A stretch of 64,000 bases of DNA, taken from Buttiauxella selenatireducens (GTDB lineage: Bacteria; Pseudomonadota; Gammaproteobacteria; Enterobacterales; Enterobacteriaceae). The number at the start of each line of letters is the position of its first letter. Positions within the stretch are counted from its first letter, which is position 1. Under the pieces are notes generated by a model. That model saw only the letters and a list, made by a program, of their open reading frames with translations. It searched no databases and was not told the origin of the DNA. Location: the NCBI RefSeq assembly GCF_031432975.1, contig NZ_CP133838.1, forward strand, positions 3,224,001 to 3,288,000. The letters are read 5' to 3'. The translations under genes and the position numbers were made by a program. Of this stretch, positions 53,894 through 64,000 are shown in pieces.

Positions 53894-55138
53894 TTACTGG
53901 CCACTTAGCACCCTCGCCGGATCAATTCGGCTTGCGCGACGCGCAGGGTACCAGCTTGCCAGCAGACTCAGTAAAAGTGCTGTCACCAGCACATAAAAAA
54001 CATCCAGCCAATGAAGTTCGGATGGCAGGAAATCAATAAAATAAATATCGCCGGACAGGAATTGGTGGCCGATAAGCTTTTCAATCACGCGGATGATATT
54101 GGTCAGTTGCCAGGAGGCCAGCACTCCGATAATCACACCGCTCACGCTGCCCAACAGGCCAGCTAACAGCCCATACCAGATGAAAATGGCACGAATCAAA
54201 CCATCTTTTGCACCCAGGGTACGCAGGACGGCGATATCGCTGCTCTTGTCTTTCACTGCCATAACCAGCGTGGAAACGATGTTGAAACAGGCAACGCCAA
54301 TCACCAGCACCATCGCCAGATACATGATGGCGCGGATCATTTGGATGTCGCGGTACATGTAACCGTAGGTGCCAATCCAGCTTTTGATGTAAACGTAAGC
54401 GTTGGTGACTTCACCAGCATCTCGCACCAACTGGTTGGCGTTAAACACATCATTCACTTTGATAGCGATGCCGGTGACGCTGTCCCCCATATCCAAATAG
54501 CTCTGCGCATCAGCCATTGGCACCATCGCGAAGCTGTGATCGAGCTGCCCGCTGAGTGCAAGAATACCCTCAACTTGCAGGCGTACGCGCTTCGGTTGCA
54601 GCAGTTTGTGATCGGCATTGCTGTTGGGGATCATGATAGAAATCCAGTCGCCCTGCTTCACTTTCAGGGCATCAGCGACCCCTTTACCAATTATGATTTG
54701 CTGCTGACCGGCCTTAAAGTTAGCCCACGCGTTATTTTGCACATACTGCGGTAACGCGCTGAGGCGAACCTCCTGTGCAGGATCGACCCCTTTTACCTGA
54801 ATAGCGCGCAGATTTGGCCCACTTTCCACCAGACCGGTGAAGTTGATGTACGGCGCAGCCGCCGCAATCCCCTTCACTTTCTCAACACGTTGTAAAACAC
54901 CGCTCCAGTCATGGAATGGCTGATTTACCGGTTCGATTTCGCCATGTGGTACTACCGCTAAAATGCGGTTGTTAAGCTCACGCTCGAAACCGTTCATCGC
55001 GCTCAGCCCCACAATCAGCACCGCGACACCCAATGCGATACCTAAAGTGGAGATGATTGAAATCAATGACACCATACCGCTGCGACGACGCCCGCGGCTA
55101 AAACGCAAACCAATAAGCAGTGACAGTGGCGAAGCCAT
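53894..55138 (-). CDS. lolE: Lipoprotein-releasing permease LolE
   Basis: This 414-residue protein has four membrane helices with a large periplasmic domain after the first. It begins [20 protein letters not shown]. The MacB/FtsX-like core ends [18 protein letters not shown]. With LolC and LolD it extracts outer-membrane lipoproteins from the inner membrane for LolA. Its ATG overlaps the lolD stop by one base (TAATG). Confidence 0.97.
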   Translation of the reverse strand: MASPLSLLIGLRFSRGRRRSGMVSLISIISTLGIALGVAVLIVGLSAMNGFERELNNRILAVVPHGEIEPVNQPFHDWSGVLQRVEKVKGIAAAAPYINFTGLVESGPNLRAIQVKGVDPAQEVRLSALPQYVQNNAWANFKAGQQQIIIGKGVADALKVKQGDWISIMIPNSNADHKLLQPKRVRLQVEGILALSGQLDHSFAMVPMADAQSYLDMGDSVTGIAIKVNDVFNANQLVRDAGEVTNAYVYIKSWIGTYGYMYRDIQMIRAIMYLAMVLVIGVACFNIVSTLVMAVKDKSSDIAVLRTLGAKDGLIRAIFIWYGLLAGLLGSVSGVIIGVLASWQLTNIIRVIEKLIGHQFLSGDIYFIDFLPSELHWLDVFYVLVTALLLSLLASWYPARRASRIDPARVLSGQ

Positions 55139-55842
55139 TAATGGGCTCCCATCAGAGTCAGCTCATTGGTCAGGCGACCATCACGCATTTCTAACTGGCG
55201 AGACATGCGACGCGCCAATTGCAGATCGTGAGTCACCACGAGGAATGCAGTTCCCTGGCGCACGTTAAGCTCACCAAGCAGTTCGAAAATACTGTCTGCA
55301 TTACGCGCATCCAGGTTACCGGTCGGTTCATCGGCCAGCACCAGACGCGGGTTATTTACCAGTGCACGTGCTATCGCCACACGCTGACGTTCACCACCGG
55401 ACAGCTCTGAAGGACGGTGATTACTGCGGTGATCAAGACCGACAGCTTTCAGCATTTCCAACGCACGTTGCCTGGTTTCATCCGTGTTGTTTTTGCCGAT
55501 TAACAGCGGCATCGCGACGTTTTCCATCGCGGTAAAATCTGGCAGTAAATGGTGGAACTGATAAATAAAGCCCAACTCACGGTTACGCAGTTCTGCTTTA
55601 GCTGAAGACGACATTGAGCTCATCGGCTTGTCGTTGAAAATCACATCGCCAGAGGTCGGCGTATCAAGCCCACCTAACAGGTGCAGCAGGGTACTTTTGC
55701 CTGAGCCGGAGCTGCCGACAATTGCCATTAGCTCGCCGGTATCGATGCTGAAGCTGACATCATGCAATACGTCCGTTTGCACTTTGCCTTCCTGATAGCG
55801 TTTGCACAGCTTGTCACACTGCAACAGGATTGAATTACTCAT
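55138..55842 (-). CDS. lolD: Lipoprotein-releasing ATPase LolD
   Basis: In this 234-residue protein Walker A is GSSGSGKST, the signature is LSGGERQR, Walker B is [12 protein letters not shown], and the switch His is in VVTHDLQLA. The start at 55842 is chosen to give [20 protein letters not shown]. It overlaps lolC by 8 bp. It drives lipoprotein release. Confidence 0.97.
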   Translation of the reverse strand: MSNSILLQCDKLCKRYQEGKVQTDVLHDVSFSIDTGELMAIVGSSGSGKSTLLHLLGGLDTPTSGDVIFNDKPMSSMSSSAKAELRNRELGFIYQFHHLLPDFTAMENVAMPLLIGKNNTDETRQRALEMLKAVGLDHRSNHRPSELSGGERQRVAIARALVNNPRLVLADEPTGNLDARNADSIFELLGELNVRQGTAFLVVTHDLQLARRMSRQLEMRDGRLTNELTLMGAH

Positions 55843-57034
55843 AACGTAAAGCCTCAGCGGGATGTGTCGCGGCAGCACGCCACGATGGATAAAGCGTGGA
55901 TAACAACGCAACCGCCATAGCAACGACGGCAATCACGATAACTTGTAGCGGATCAATGGCAACCGGCAGCGTGGCACCATCCAGCATCGCGCCAATAATC
56001 GGCATCAAATTGTTTAACTGGCTGGCAAGTAGCGCACCAAGTAACGCACCAAGCAGTGCACCAATCACGCCAGCACTCGCCCCTTGCACCATAAACACCG
56101 CCATGATTTGGCGACGCGTAAGCCCTTGAGTCTGGAGAATGGCGACTTCGCCTTGTTTTTCCATAACCAGCAGGCCGAGAGACGTAATGATGTTAAATGC
56201 GGCAACCGCCACAATCAGGCTCAATAGCAGCCCCATCATATTTTTTTCCATGCGTACGGCCTGGAAAAGCTCCCCTTTACGTTCGCGCCAGTCTTTCCAC
56301 TCGGTGCCCTGCGGTAAAGTCTGTTGACTCAGCACATCCACTTTTAGCGGTTCTGCCAGCCACAAACGCCAGCCGGTGATATTGCCCGCCGGATAGCGCA
56401 TCAGGCGCGACGCATCTTGCTGGTTCACCAACATTTGATAACCGTCGACTTCGCTGTTGGCCGCAAAAGTACCAATGACCGTGAACAGCCGCTGGCTAGG
56501 CAAACGCCCCATCGGCGTAAACTGGCTGGCGGACGGCACCATCACACGGATGCTATCACCGCGTTTAATACCCAATTGCCCGGCAAGCTGCTCACCCAGA
56601 ATAATGTTGTACTTCCCGGCGACCAGGTCAGTTTGCTTAACGTTGACCAAAAACGGCGAAAGCGGATCTTTTTCATCCGGCTTCACGCCCAGCATCACAC
56701 CGACCGCCACGCTGCGCGCGCTTTGCAGCACAACATCACCCGTGGTGATAGGAGCAATGCGTGTGACGCCCTGGAGTTGCAGATCTTTTGCAGGAAGCGT
56801 TTCTGGATTAATGGAACCTTGAGGTGCGCTGATGATCGCCTGCGGCATCAGTCCAAGAATGTTGTTTTGCAGCTCACGTTCGAATCCGTTCATCACGGAA
56901 AGCACGGTAACCAGCGCCATTACGCCAAGCGTAATGCCGATAGTCGACAGCCAGGAAACGAAGCGACCGAAGCGGTCAGCTGCTCGCCCACGCATATAGC
57001 GCAGGCCTATAAATAACGCGACAGGTTGATACAT
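55835..57034 (-). CDS. lolC: Lipoprotein-releasing permease LolC
   Basis: This 399-residue protein matches the E. coli length, starting [20 protein letters not shown] at 57034. It has four membrane helices and a periplasmic domain with the LolA-binding hook region. It is the first gene of lolCDE, with promoters in the 300 bp shared with the divergent ycfT. Confidence 0.97.
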   Translation of the reverse strand: MYQPVALFIGLRYMRGRAADRFGRFVSWLSTIGITLGVMALVTVLSVMNGFERELQNNILGLMPQAIISAPQGSINPETLPAKDLQLQGVTRIAPITTGDVVLQSARSVAVGVMLGVKPDEKDPLSPFLVNVKQTDLVAGKYNIILGEQLAGQLGIKRGDSIRVMVPSASQFTPMGRLPSQRLFTVIGTFAANSEVDGYQMLVNQQDASRLMRYPAGNITGWRLWLAEPLKVDVLSQQTLPQGTEWKDWRERKGELFQAVRMEKNMMGLLLSLIVAVAAFNIITSLGLLVMEKQGEVAILQTQGLTRRQIMAVFMVQGASAGVIGALLGALLGALLASQLNNLMPIIGAMLDGATLPVAIDPLQVIVIAVVAMAVALLSTLYPSWRAAATHPAEALRYE

Positions 57035-57331
57035 GTATTCCGTCTTGTTGCAGTTGCGGATGCAAAGTTGGCGAGAAGTATATAAGTGATACCTTATCAA
57101 GTAAATGAAACATAACGTTTTTTTGATATTTCAGAACATGTGCAATCCAATTAAATCAATCTCATAACATCTTGTTTTCGAAGTCAAAGCTCTCGCGAAT
57201 CGGTTATTTACTGACCCTGCGGAATTTCTGAAAGGCGCCGAATTCTTACAAAAACAGACAAATCAGGTAAAAAAACTGCCACCAATCTTCCACCCTGAAG
57301 GCAATACAGACCAACAGAAGATATCGCTCGT

Positions 57332-58405
57332 ATGAATAACAAACAACTATGGATAAACCATATCAAGGGATTGTGCATCTGCCTTGTGGTTATCTATCAC
57401 TCGGTGATCACTTTTTATCCGCACCTGGTGCAATCCCAAACTGGATTGCCTGAGTACATTGCCAAAAGCTGGATTTACCTGAATCTATATCTGGCGCCTT
57501 TCCGCATGCCGGTCTTTTTCTTTATTTCCGGATTTTTGATAACCCGCTATATCGACGTGGTGAAATGGCGGGACTGCATTGATAAACGTCTCTGGAATAT
57601 CTTTTATGTTCTGCTGTTATGGGGCGTGTTGCAGTGGCTTGGTATTACGTTAATCAATGAGTGGCTGGCCCCCGAACTGGTGCGAAACCCGACATCCAAC
57701 GCGGCCTATTCAGAAAACCTCTTACAATTTGCCACCAGCATGGCAAAAGCCAGCACCAGCCTGTGGTATCTCTACGCACTGGTGCTCTATTTTCTGGTTT
57801 TCAAAAGCCTTCGCCAGTACAAAGTTCCGGTCATCGTGATGTTACTGGCGCTGAATGTGGTTATCAGCTTTATGCCGCTGCCATGGTGGGGTATGAACAG
57901 CGTGGTGCGTAACATGTGTTATTACGGGCTGGGCGCGTGGTTTGGACCACAATTGATGAACGCGATGAAAGCATTTTCCCCTCGCCAACGACCCTTATTC
58001 TGCGTAGCCGCTGCTTTGGTTTCTACCGCGCTGTATCTGGTGAACGTCCCACTGGTGATTTCAGTACTCTCTATTTTCGTCATTATGAAGCTGTTTTATC
58101 TGCTTGATAACTGGCGAGAAAGTCGCCCAGACGCCTTCCTGAATATTGTCGGCACTAACACCATTGCGATTTACACGACCCACCGCATTGTGATTGAAGC
58201 ATTAAGCTTATTCACACTTGCGCAAATCCACGCCGGACACCTCTCCGATAACCTGGTCCTCGCCATTTTGCTGGTTTACCCGTTCTTCAGCCTGGCAATA
58301 TGTACCCTGCTGGGTTTAGGCTTCAGGAAACTATCGCGGGTGCTGTGTGGTGATATGTTCTTTTCACCGCCGAAAAAAAGGGTGATGGCAACGGATGCGG
58401 GTTAA
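57332..58405 (+). CDS. ycfT: YcfT-like membrane acyltransferase-3 family protein
   Basis: This 357-residue protein has about ten membrane helices. It begins MNNKQLWINHIKGLCICLVV, with the family His in VVIYHSVITFY and the motif FRMPVFFFISGFLI of acyltransferase 3 (PF01757). The substrate is unknown; relatives O-acetylate surface polysaccharides. It lies between lolC and mfd, as in E. coli, and has the same length. Confidence 0.93.
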   Translation: MNNKQLWINHIKGLCICLVVIYHSVITFYPHLVQSQTGLPEYIAKSWIYLNLYLAPFRMPVFFFISGFLITRYIDVVKWRDCIDKRLWNIFYVLLLWGVLQWLGITLINEWLAPELVRNPTSNAAYSENLLQFATSMAKASTSLWYLYALVLYFLVFKSLRQYKVPVIVMLLALNVVISFMPLPWWGMNSVVRNMCYYGLGAWFGPQLMNAMKAFSPRQRPLFCVAAALVSTALYLVNVPLVISVLSIFVIMKLFYLLDNWRESRPDAFLNIVGTNTIAIYTTHRIVIEALSLFTLAQIHAGHLSDNLVLAILLVYPFFSLAICTLLGLGFRKLSRVLCGDMFFSPPKKRVMATDAG

Positions 58406-58555
58406 GTGGCATCCGCAGGATGGTCAAATCTCAGGCTGCTTTGCGATTGGGTTGCTAATACAAAACGATCGCGGATAATAATAAGCAACTTCTTGCCGCG
58501 TCAGGGTTATATGCCCATAAAATTCGATGCAACCTGAGAGATTCTGACACCTTCT

Positions 58556-61500
58556 ATGCCTGAAAATTATCGCTATTCCTTACCTGTTAAAGCTGGCGAT
58601 CAGCGTCAGCTTGGAGAACTCACCGGTTCTGCTTGTGCAACCGAAGTGGCCGAAATCATAGAGCGCCATAATGGACCGGTGGTGTTGATTGCTCCAGATA
58701 TGCAGAATGCGCTACGTCTGCATGACGAGATTACTCAGTTTACGGAAAGCCTGGTGGTGAATCTTGCCGACTGGGAAACCCTGCCCTACGACAGTTTCTC
58801 GCCGCATCAGGAAATTATCTCTTCGCGTTTATCGACATTGTATCAGTTGCCAACCATGCAGCGCGGCGTGTTGATCCTGCCGGTGAATACGTTGATGCAG
58901 CGCGTCTGCCCGCACAATTTCTTGCACGGCCATGCGTTGGTGATGAAAAAAGGCCAGCGCTTATCACGCGATAATCTCCGCAGCCAGTTAGAACAGGCCG
59001 GTTATCGCAGTGTCGATCAGGTGATGGAACACGGTGAATTTGCTACCCGTGGTGCATTGCTGGATTTATACCCGATGGGGAGCGAACAGCCCTACCGCAT
59101 CGATTTCTTTGATGACGAAATCGATAGCCTGCGCGTATTTGATGTTGATACACAGCGCACGCTCGAAGAAGTTGATGCGATTAACTTGCTGCCCGCACAC
59201 GAATTCCCGACCGATAAAACCGCCATCGAACTGTTCCGCAGCCAGTGGCGCGACAAGTTTGATGTGAAACGTGAGCCGGAACATATCTATCAGCAAGTGA
59301 GTAAAAATACGCTCCCTGCCGGGATTGAATACTGGCAGCCGCTGTTCTTCAGCGAGCCTTTGCCGCCGCTGTTTAGTTATTTCCCAAAAAACACCTTGCT
59401 GGTGAACACCGGCGACATCGAAAACAGTGCCGAGCGTTTCTGGCAGGATACCGTTGCCCGATTCGAAAATCGCGGCGTCGATCCGATGCGGCCATTATTG
59501 CCACCAGAAAGCCTGTGGCTGCGTGTGGACGAACTGTTCAGCGAGTTAAAGTCTTGGCCGCGCATCCAGCTCAAAACTGAATCATTAGCCGACAAAGCTG
59601 CGTTTACCAACCTGGGCTATCGCGCATTGCCGGACCTTTCCGTTCAGGCGCAGCAGAAAGCTCCACTCGATAACCTGCGTAAATTCCTTGAGTCCTTCGC
59701 GGGACCCGTGGTGTTTTCCGTAGAAAGCGAGGGTCGCCGTGAAGCGTTAGGCGAACTGTTATCACGCATCAAAGTGGCGCCAAAGCGTATCTATCGCCTT
59801 GATGAGGCCAAAGATAATGGCCGCTATTTGATGCAGGGCTCCAGCGAGCATGGTTTCATCGATACCCAGCGCAACCGCGCGTTGATTTGTGAAAGCGATC
59901 TGCTGGGTGAGCGCGTCAGCCGCCGCCGTCAGGATAGTCGTCGCACCATTAACCCAGACACCCTGATTCGCAACCTGGCCGAGCTGCATACCGGGCAACC
60001 GGTTGTGCATCTTGAACATGGTGTTGGCCGGTACGCCGGATTAACCACCCTTGAAGCCGGTGGCATTACAGGTGAATACCTGATGCTGACCTATCACGGT
60101 GACGCCAAACTCTACGTACCGGTTTCTTCACTGCATTTGATCAGCCGTTACGCGGGTGGAGCTGAAGAAAATGCCCCGCTGCATAAACTGGGCAGCGATG
60201 CATGGTCACGGGCGCGCCAGAAAGCCGCCGAGAAAGTGCGTGATGTGGCTGCGGAATTGCTGGATATTTATGCGCAGCGTGCCGCAAAACAAGGCTTTGC
60301 CTTTAAGCATGACCGCGAACAATATCAACTGTTCTGCGATGCCTTCCCGTTTGAAACCACGCCGGACCAGGCTCAGGCGATTAATGCGGTGTTGAGCGAC
60401 ATGTGCCAGCCGCTGGCCATGGACCGTCTGGTGTGTGGCGATGTGGGCTTTGGTAAAACTGAAGTGGCGATGCGTGCCGCCTTCCTCGCGGTGGAAAATC
60501 ACAAACAAGTTGCCGTACTGGTGCCGACCACCCTGCTCGCTCAACAGCATCTGGATAACTTCCGTGACCGTTTCGCCAACTGGCCAGTGCGCATCGAAAT
60601 GCTATCGCGTTTTCGTACCGCCAAAGAGCAAGCGCAAATCCTGCAAGATGCGAGTGAAGGGAAAGTCGATATTCTTATCGGCACCCATAAACTGCTGCAA
60701 AATGATGTGAAGATGAAAGACCTGGGGCTGCTGATTGTCGATGAAGAGCATCGCTTTGGTGTGCGCCATAAAGAGCGAATTAAAGCCATGCGTGCAGACG
60801 TCGATATCCTGACGCTGACTGCGACACCGATCCCACGCACGCTGAATATGGCGATGAGCGGGATGCGCGATTTGTCGATTATCGCGACGCCTCCGGCACG
60901 CCGTCTGGCGGTGAAAACTTTCGTTCGCCAGTACGATGAACTGGTTGTCCGCGAATCGATTCTGCGTGAAGTCCTGCGCGGCGGGCAGGTTTACTATCTT
61001 TATAACGATGTGGAAAATATCCAAAAAGCTGCAGACCGCCTCGCGGTATTAGTGCCAGAAGCGCGCATCACCATTGGTCACGGCCAAATGCGTGAACGTG
61101 AGCTGGAACGCGTGATGAACGACTTCCACCACCAGCGTTTCAACGTGCTGGTCTGTACCACGATTATCGAAACCGGTATCGATATTCCGACTGCGAATAC
61201 GATTATCATCGAACGCGCAGATCATTTCGGCCTTGCGCAGTTGCACCAGCTACGTGGCCGCGTTGGGCGCTCGCATCACCAGGCGTATGCCTGGTTGCTG
61301 ACGCCACATCCAAAAGCGATGACGACCGACGCGCAAAAACGCCTCGAGGCTATCGCTTCTCTCGAAGATTTGGGGGCAGGTTTTGCCCTGGCGACTCACG
61401 ACCTGGAAATTCGTGGTGCGGGTGAGTTGCTCGGCGAAGGCCAAAGCGGTTCGATGGAAACCATCGGTTTCTCGCTGTATATGGAGTTGCTGGAAAACGC

Positions 61501-62002
61501 GGTCGATGCGCTTAAAGAAGGCCGTGAGCCGTCACTTGAAGATTTGACCAGCAGCCAGACCGAAGTTGAACTGCGTATGCCAGCCCTGCTGCCTGATGAT
61601 TTCATTCCGGACGTCAATACGCGCCTGTCGTTCTACAAACGCATCGCCAGTGCAAAAACGGGACATGAACTCGACGAGTTAAAAGTAGAGTTGATTGACC
61701 GCTTTGGTTTACTACCCGACCCTGCGCGCAACCTGCTGGATATTGCCGCGTTGCGCCAGCAGGCGCAGAAATTAGGTGTACGTAAAATCGAAGGTAACGA
61801 AAAAGGTGGCGTGATTGAATTTGCCGAGAAGAACCATGTTAATCCAGTATGGTTGATTGGTTTACTGCAAAAACAGCCTCAGCATTACCGTCTGGATGGA
61901 CCAACTCGTCTAAAATTTATTGAAGATCTCGCCGACCGCAAAGCCCGTATGGAATGGGTGCGTAACTTTATGCATCAGCTTGCACAGAACGCAGCGGCTT
62001 AA
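58556..62002 (+). CDS. mfd: Transcription-repair coupling factor Mfd
   Basis: This 1148-residue protein is full length. The N-terminal UvrB-homology region recruits UvrA. The RNA-polymerase-interaction domain is at about residues 475-545 (LVHLEHGVGRYAGLTTLEAG). The translocase has Walker A GDVGFGKTEVAMRA near 628 and DEEHRFG. The TRG region and C-terminal regulatory domain follow. It dislodges stalled RNA polymerase and starts nucleotide-excision repair. A hairpin AGTGCCTTAGA / TCTAAGGCACT follows at 62011-62037. Confidence 0.98.
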   Translation: MPENYRYSLPVKAGDQRQLGELTGSACATEVAEIIERHNGPVVLIAPDMQNALRLHDEITQFTESLVVNLADWETLPYDSFSPHQEIISSRLSTLYQLPTMQRGVLILPVNTLMQRVCPHNFLHGHALVMKKGQRLSRDNLRSQLEQAGYRSVDQVMEHGEFATRGALLDLYPMGSEQPYRIDFFDDEIDSLRVFDVDTQRTLEEVDAINLLPAHEFPTDKTAIELFRSQWRDKFDVKREPEHIYQQVSKNTLPAGIEYWQPLFFSEPLPPLFSYFPKNTLLVNTGDIENSAERFWQDTVARFENRGVDPMRPLLPPESLWLRVDELFSELKSWPRIQLKTESLADKAAFTNLGYRALPDLSVQAQQKAPLDNLRKFLESFAGPVVFSVESEGRREALGELLSRIKVAPKRIYRLDEAKDNGRYLMQGSSEHGFIDTQRNRALICESDLLGERVSRRRQDSRRTINPDTLIRNLAELHTGQPVVHLEHGVGRYAGLTTLEAGGITGEYLMLTYHGDAKLYVPVSSLHLISRYAGGAEENAPLHKLGSDAWSRARQKAAEKVRDVAAELLDIYAQRAAKQGFAFKHDREQYQLFCDAFPFETTPDQAQAINAVLSDMCQPLAMDRLVCGDVGFGKTEVAMRAAFLAVENHKQVAVLVPTTLLAQQHLDNFRDRFANWPVRIEMLSRFRTAKEQAQILQDASEGKVDILIGTHKLLQNDVKMKDLGLLIVDEEHRFGVRHKERIKAMRADVDILTLTATPIPRTLNMAMSGMRDLSIIATPPARRLAVKTFVRQYDELVVRESILREVLRGGQVYYLYNDVENIQKAADRLAVLVPEARITIGHGQMRERELERVMNDFHHQRFNVLVCTTIIETGIDIPTANTIIIERADHFGLAQLHQLRGRVGRSHHQAYAWLLTPHPKAMTTDAQKRLEAIASLEDLGAGFALATHDLEIRGAGELLGEGQSGSMETIGFSLYMELLENAVDALKEGREPSLEDLTSSQTEVELRMPALLPDDFIPDVNTRLSFYKRIASAKTGHELDELKVELIDRFGLLPDPARNLLDIAALRQQAQKLGVRKIEGNEKGGVIEFAEKNHVNPVWLIGLLQKQPQHYRLDGPTRLKFIEDLADRKARMEWVRNFMHQLAQNAAA

Positions 62003-62150
62003 TCCCTTAACAGTGCCTTAGAAATGTCTAAGGCACTAACTTTGTAACATTTACACATTCTTTCAATCCGCCAGGATTTCCCTACACGCTCTCCCGTCAT
62101 AATCATCGATTAACTTTTTTATAACATACACATTTTTCATAGGGTTTATC

Positions 62151-63137
62151 GTGATTACCTCTCTGAGCGTTTCATCATCCCGCAAAGCTCGCGTCATTCG
62201 CTGGCTCGCGTCGATCATGCTGGTTAGCGCAACACTGGCCTCGTTTCAGGCTGTCGCCAACTCTTACCCATTGCCACCAGAAGGAAGCCGTCTGATCGGC
62301 AAGAATATTTTCCATGTCGTGGAGAATAATGGGGGTTCGCTTGAGGCGATTGCGAAAAAGTACAATGTGGGTTTCCTGGCTTTGCTTCAGGCAAATCCGG
62401 GGGTTGACCCTTATGTTCCTCGTGCGGGAAGCGTGCTGACGATCCCACGTCAAATGCTGTTGCCCGATGCCCCACGCCAGGGGCTGGTACTTAATCTCGC
62501 CGAGCTTCGTGTTTACTACTATCCGGCAGGTAAAAACAGCGTCACCGTTTACCCTATTGGAATTGGCCAACTTGGTGGCGACACCGTAACGCCAACCATG
62601 GTGACGACTATTTCAGATAAACGTGCCAACCCAACCTGGACACCCACAGCGAATATTCGTGCGCGCTACCTGGCAAATGGCATCAAACTCCCGGCCGTAG
62701 TGCCTGCCGGGCCGGATAACCCAATGGGTCACCATGCGATTCGCCTTGCCGCCTATGGTGGTGTCTACCTGTTACACGGCACCAACGCAGACTTTGGTAT
62801 TGGTATGCGCGTCAGTTCTGGCTGCATTCGTCTGCGTGATGACGATATCAAGGCTCTGTATAAAGAGATGCCGGTCGGAACGCCAGTGCGCATTATTAAC
62901 ACCGCGATCAAGACCTCCGTTGAACCGGACGGTACTCGTTTAGTTGAGGTGCATCAGCCGCTGTCAAAAGATATTAATGACGACCCTCAAGTGCTGCCGA
63001 TTGTGCTTAACGAGCAGATGAAACAATTCCAGTCCGCACCTGAAACTGACGCAACGGTAATGGAGCAAGCCATGCAGCATCGCTCAGGAATGCCAGTTGA
63101 AGTGAATGCTCATCCGGCAGTTGCAACTGAAATCTAA
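62151..63137 (+). CDS. ldtC: L,D-transpeptidase LdtC
   Basis: This 328-residue precursor starts at GTG. A signal peptide ends near FQAVANS. A LysM-like segment (NIFHVVENNGGSLEAIAKKY) precedes the YkuD catalytic domain, with HGTNADFGIGMRVSSGCIRL and catalytic Cys225. It attaches Braun's lipoprotein to peptidoglycan, with LdtA and LdtB as relatives. It lies between mfd and bhsA, as in E. coli (ycfS). Confidence 0.96.
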   Translation: MITSLSVSSSRKARVIRWLASIMLVSATLASFQAVANSYPLPPEGSRLIGKNIFHVVENNGGSLEAIAKKYNVGFLALLQANPGVDPYVPRAGSVLTIPRQMLLPDAPRQGLVLNLAELRVYYYPAGKNSVTVYPIGIGQLGGDTVTPTMVTTISDKRANPTWTPTANIRARYLANGIKLPAVVPAGPDNPMGHHAIRLAAYGGVYLLHGTNADFGIGMRVSSGCIRLRDDDIKALYKEMPVGTPVRIINTAIKTSVEPDGTRLVEVHQPLSKDINDDPQVLPIVLNEQMKQFQSAPETDATVMEQAMQHRSGMPVEVNAHPAVATEI

Positions 63138-63150
63138 TTTATCGAGACAC

Positions 63151-63184
63151 AAAAAAGGCTCTGTTTTTCAACGGAGCCTTTTTT
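63151..63184. terminator. Terminator of ldtC
   Basis: AAAAAAGGCTC with CGGAGCCTTTTTT forms a stem with A and T runs on its two sides. It lies 14 bp after the ldtC stop and can act in both directions, including for bhsA. Confidence 0.85.
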
Positions 63185-63204
63185 ATGAAATCATTTTTAC
63201 TATA

Positions 63205-63396
63205 TACCCTAAATAATTCGAGTTGCAGGACTAAAACGCGTCGGCGTTTTAGAACAGCGCTTGCGCTGGCCCCAAAGGGGCGAGGCCACGGGCCGAGTAA
63301 CGCGGCAAACTCATGCGTCCACAGGAGCTTACTTGAGTAAGTGACTGGGGTGAGTGAGTGCAGCCAACGCACATGCAGCTCGAAGTATGACGGGTA
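63205..63396. mobile_element. MITE-like 192-bp inverted-repeat element
   Basis: The left end TACCCTAAATAATTCGAGTT plus GCA and the reverse complement of the right end, TACCCGTCATACTTCGAGCT plus GCA, agree at 18 of 23 positions. The interior is rich in short palindromes (AAAACGC...GCGTTTT, CCCCAAAGGGG). There is no coding capacity. The TTCGAG-TGCA ends match a family of small repeats seen between genes in enterobacteria and Serratia (recalled). It sits between the ldtC terminator and the bhsA stop. Confidence 0.7.
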
Positions 63397-63401
63397 ATGA
63401 C

Positions 63402-63659
63402 TTATTTATAAATTACCGCAGTACCATGCAACGTGTTCGGACCGGTTACTGAAGTGATACGGAATGAACTTGCACCCATTTGATCCGCTTTTTCAGCCAG
63501 TTGTGCTTCCAGAGAATCAAGGTTAGTACCCGCGGTTGCCGTCACAGTACCGATTTTCTGTTGACCTGTTGGAGTGGCTTGAACTTCTACAGCGGCAAAG
63601 CTTGCAAAAGAGATTGAGCTTAATACAACGGCAGCGATGAGAGTTTTCACGTTTTTCAT
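63402..63659 (-). CDS. bhsA: Multiple-stress-resistance outer-membrane protein BhsA
   Basis: This 85-residue DUF1471 protein has a signal peptide, MKNVKTLIAAVVLSSISFAS then FA. The mature domain has the family pattern KIGTVTATAGTNLDSLEAQL and GASSFRITSV, ending HGTAVIYK. It lowers outer-membrane copper permeability and biofilm formation in E. coli. It is divergent from comR, its repressor. Confidence 0.95.
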   Translation of the reverse strand: MKNVKTLIAAVVLSSISFASFAAVEVQATPTGQQKIGTVTATAGTNLDSLEAQLAEKADQMGASSFRITSVTGPNTLHGTAVIYK

Positions 63660-63907
63660 GTTATTTACCTTGAGCAGATGATTTGTAAGGTCGTAAAGTC
63701 ATTTACTTAACGATCGATAACTAAATCATAAACGTGATCTGAGTCACACGTCAAATTAATTTAATAACGTTCATTAATTATTTTATAAAAACCCTATTTT
63801 TCATTAAGATAGGATTCATTTATTTTTACCCTAAAAGCCTCTAGCTACCGGGGGTTTTTATTTTTATAATGATCGTTCATTAAACAGACAAAGGTTAAAC
63901 GGCATAC

Positions 63908-64000
63908 ATGTCATCTGATACAAGTTGCATTAAAAAAAGCCGTGGCCGTCCGAAGGTGTTTGACAGGGAAGCAGCACTCGACAAGGCCATGGCTTTGTTC
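63908..64000 (+). CDS. comR: TetR-family copper-responsive repressor ComR, partial
   Basis: Only the first 31 codons are present: MSSDTSCIKKSRGRPKVFDR followed by EAALDKAMALF. The GRPKVFDREAAL segment begins the TetR helix-turn-helix. Position next to bhsA identifies it as ComR, which releases bhsA on copper exposure. The 250-bp intergenic region, with TAACGATCGATAA-like and ATGATCGTTCAT palindromes, probably holds its operators. Confidence 0.88.
   Translation, partial: MSSDTSCIKKSRGRPKVFDREAALDKAMALF

Overview
The window is chromosomal DNA of a member of the Enterobacteriaceae (Gammaproteobacteria). The right-hand 31 kb keeps the E. coli gene order icd - rluE - nudJ - mnmA - hflD - purB - phoPQ - roxA - pepT - potABCD - cobB - nagK - lolEDC - ycfT - mfd - ldtC - bhsA - comR almost unbroken. 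The middle keeps the E. coli yeaL - nimR - nimT neighbourhood, a msgA-type dinI gene and a yoaJ-like micro-gene. The genus cannot be fixed from the sequence alone; Kluyvera-, Buttiauxella-, Lelliottia- or Enterobacter-like hosts all fit.

Bases 1 to about 18,300 are the early half of a lambdoid prophage, cut by the left window edge. A cI/cro switch sits at 11.3-12.4 kb. Leftward on the minus strand lies the tightly overlapped operon cro, ymfL-like, a small gene, a Rha/KilAC antirepressor, a DUF4222 gene, an O-like replication gene with six 23-bp iterons inside it, a PerC-like gene, Dam- and Dcm-type methylases, a DUF968 HNH-like gene and a Q antiterminator. Late-side genes follow: a pair of 64-aa paralogues, a tRNA-like gene, a small gene and a truncated adenine methylase. 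Rightward from cI are an operator/promoter region, a boxA, a zinc-ribbon gene in the opposite orientation, then yfdP/Q/R-like genes, a DUF551 gene, a 3'-5' exonuclease, xis and int. A plus-strand three-gene membrane cassette (2359-3914) sits downstream of Q against the direction of late transcription. It is the best candidate in the window for an undescribed prophage-borne system.

From 18.4 to 33.5 kb is a mixed host region: an M15-type peptidase, yeaL, nimRT, a GATase, a YqaE/Pmp3 peptide, a cold-shock gene with a cspA-type leader, an MltF-like transglycosylase, a LexA-boxed msgA-like gene, a lone tRNA-Thr(UGU), a KdgM/NanC porin, a lone HicB, two paralogous small secreted proteins and a LamB-like porin. 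It ends with a berberine-bridge-type FAD oxidoreductase followed 13 bp later by a sequence with the anatomy of an integron attC site, so this gene looks like a stranded gene cassette.

From 33.5 kb onward the region is housekeeping: TCA cycle, RNA modification, purine synthesis, PhoPQ, polyamine uptake, lipoprotein sorting and transcription-coupled repair. Local insertions relative to E. coli are a methylglyoxal-synthase paralogue between rluE and nudJ, and an alkylsulfatase behind a Fur-box-like sequence plus a repeat-rich secreted protein between roxA and pepT. A MITE-like repeat lies between ldtC and bhsA.
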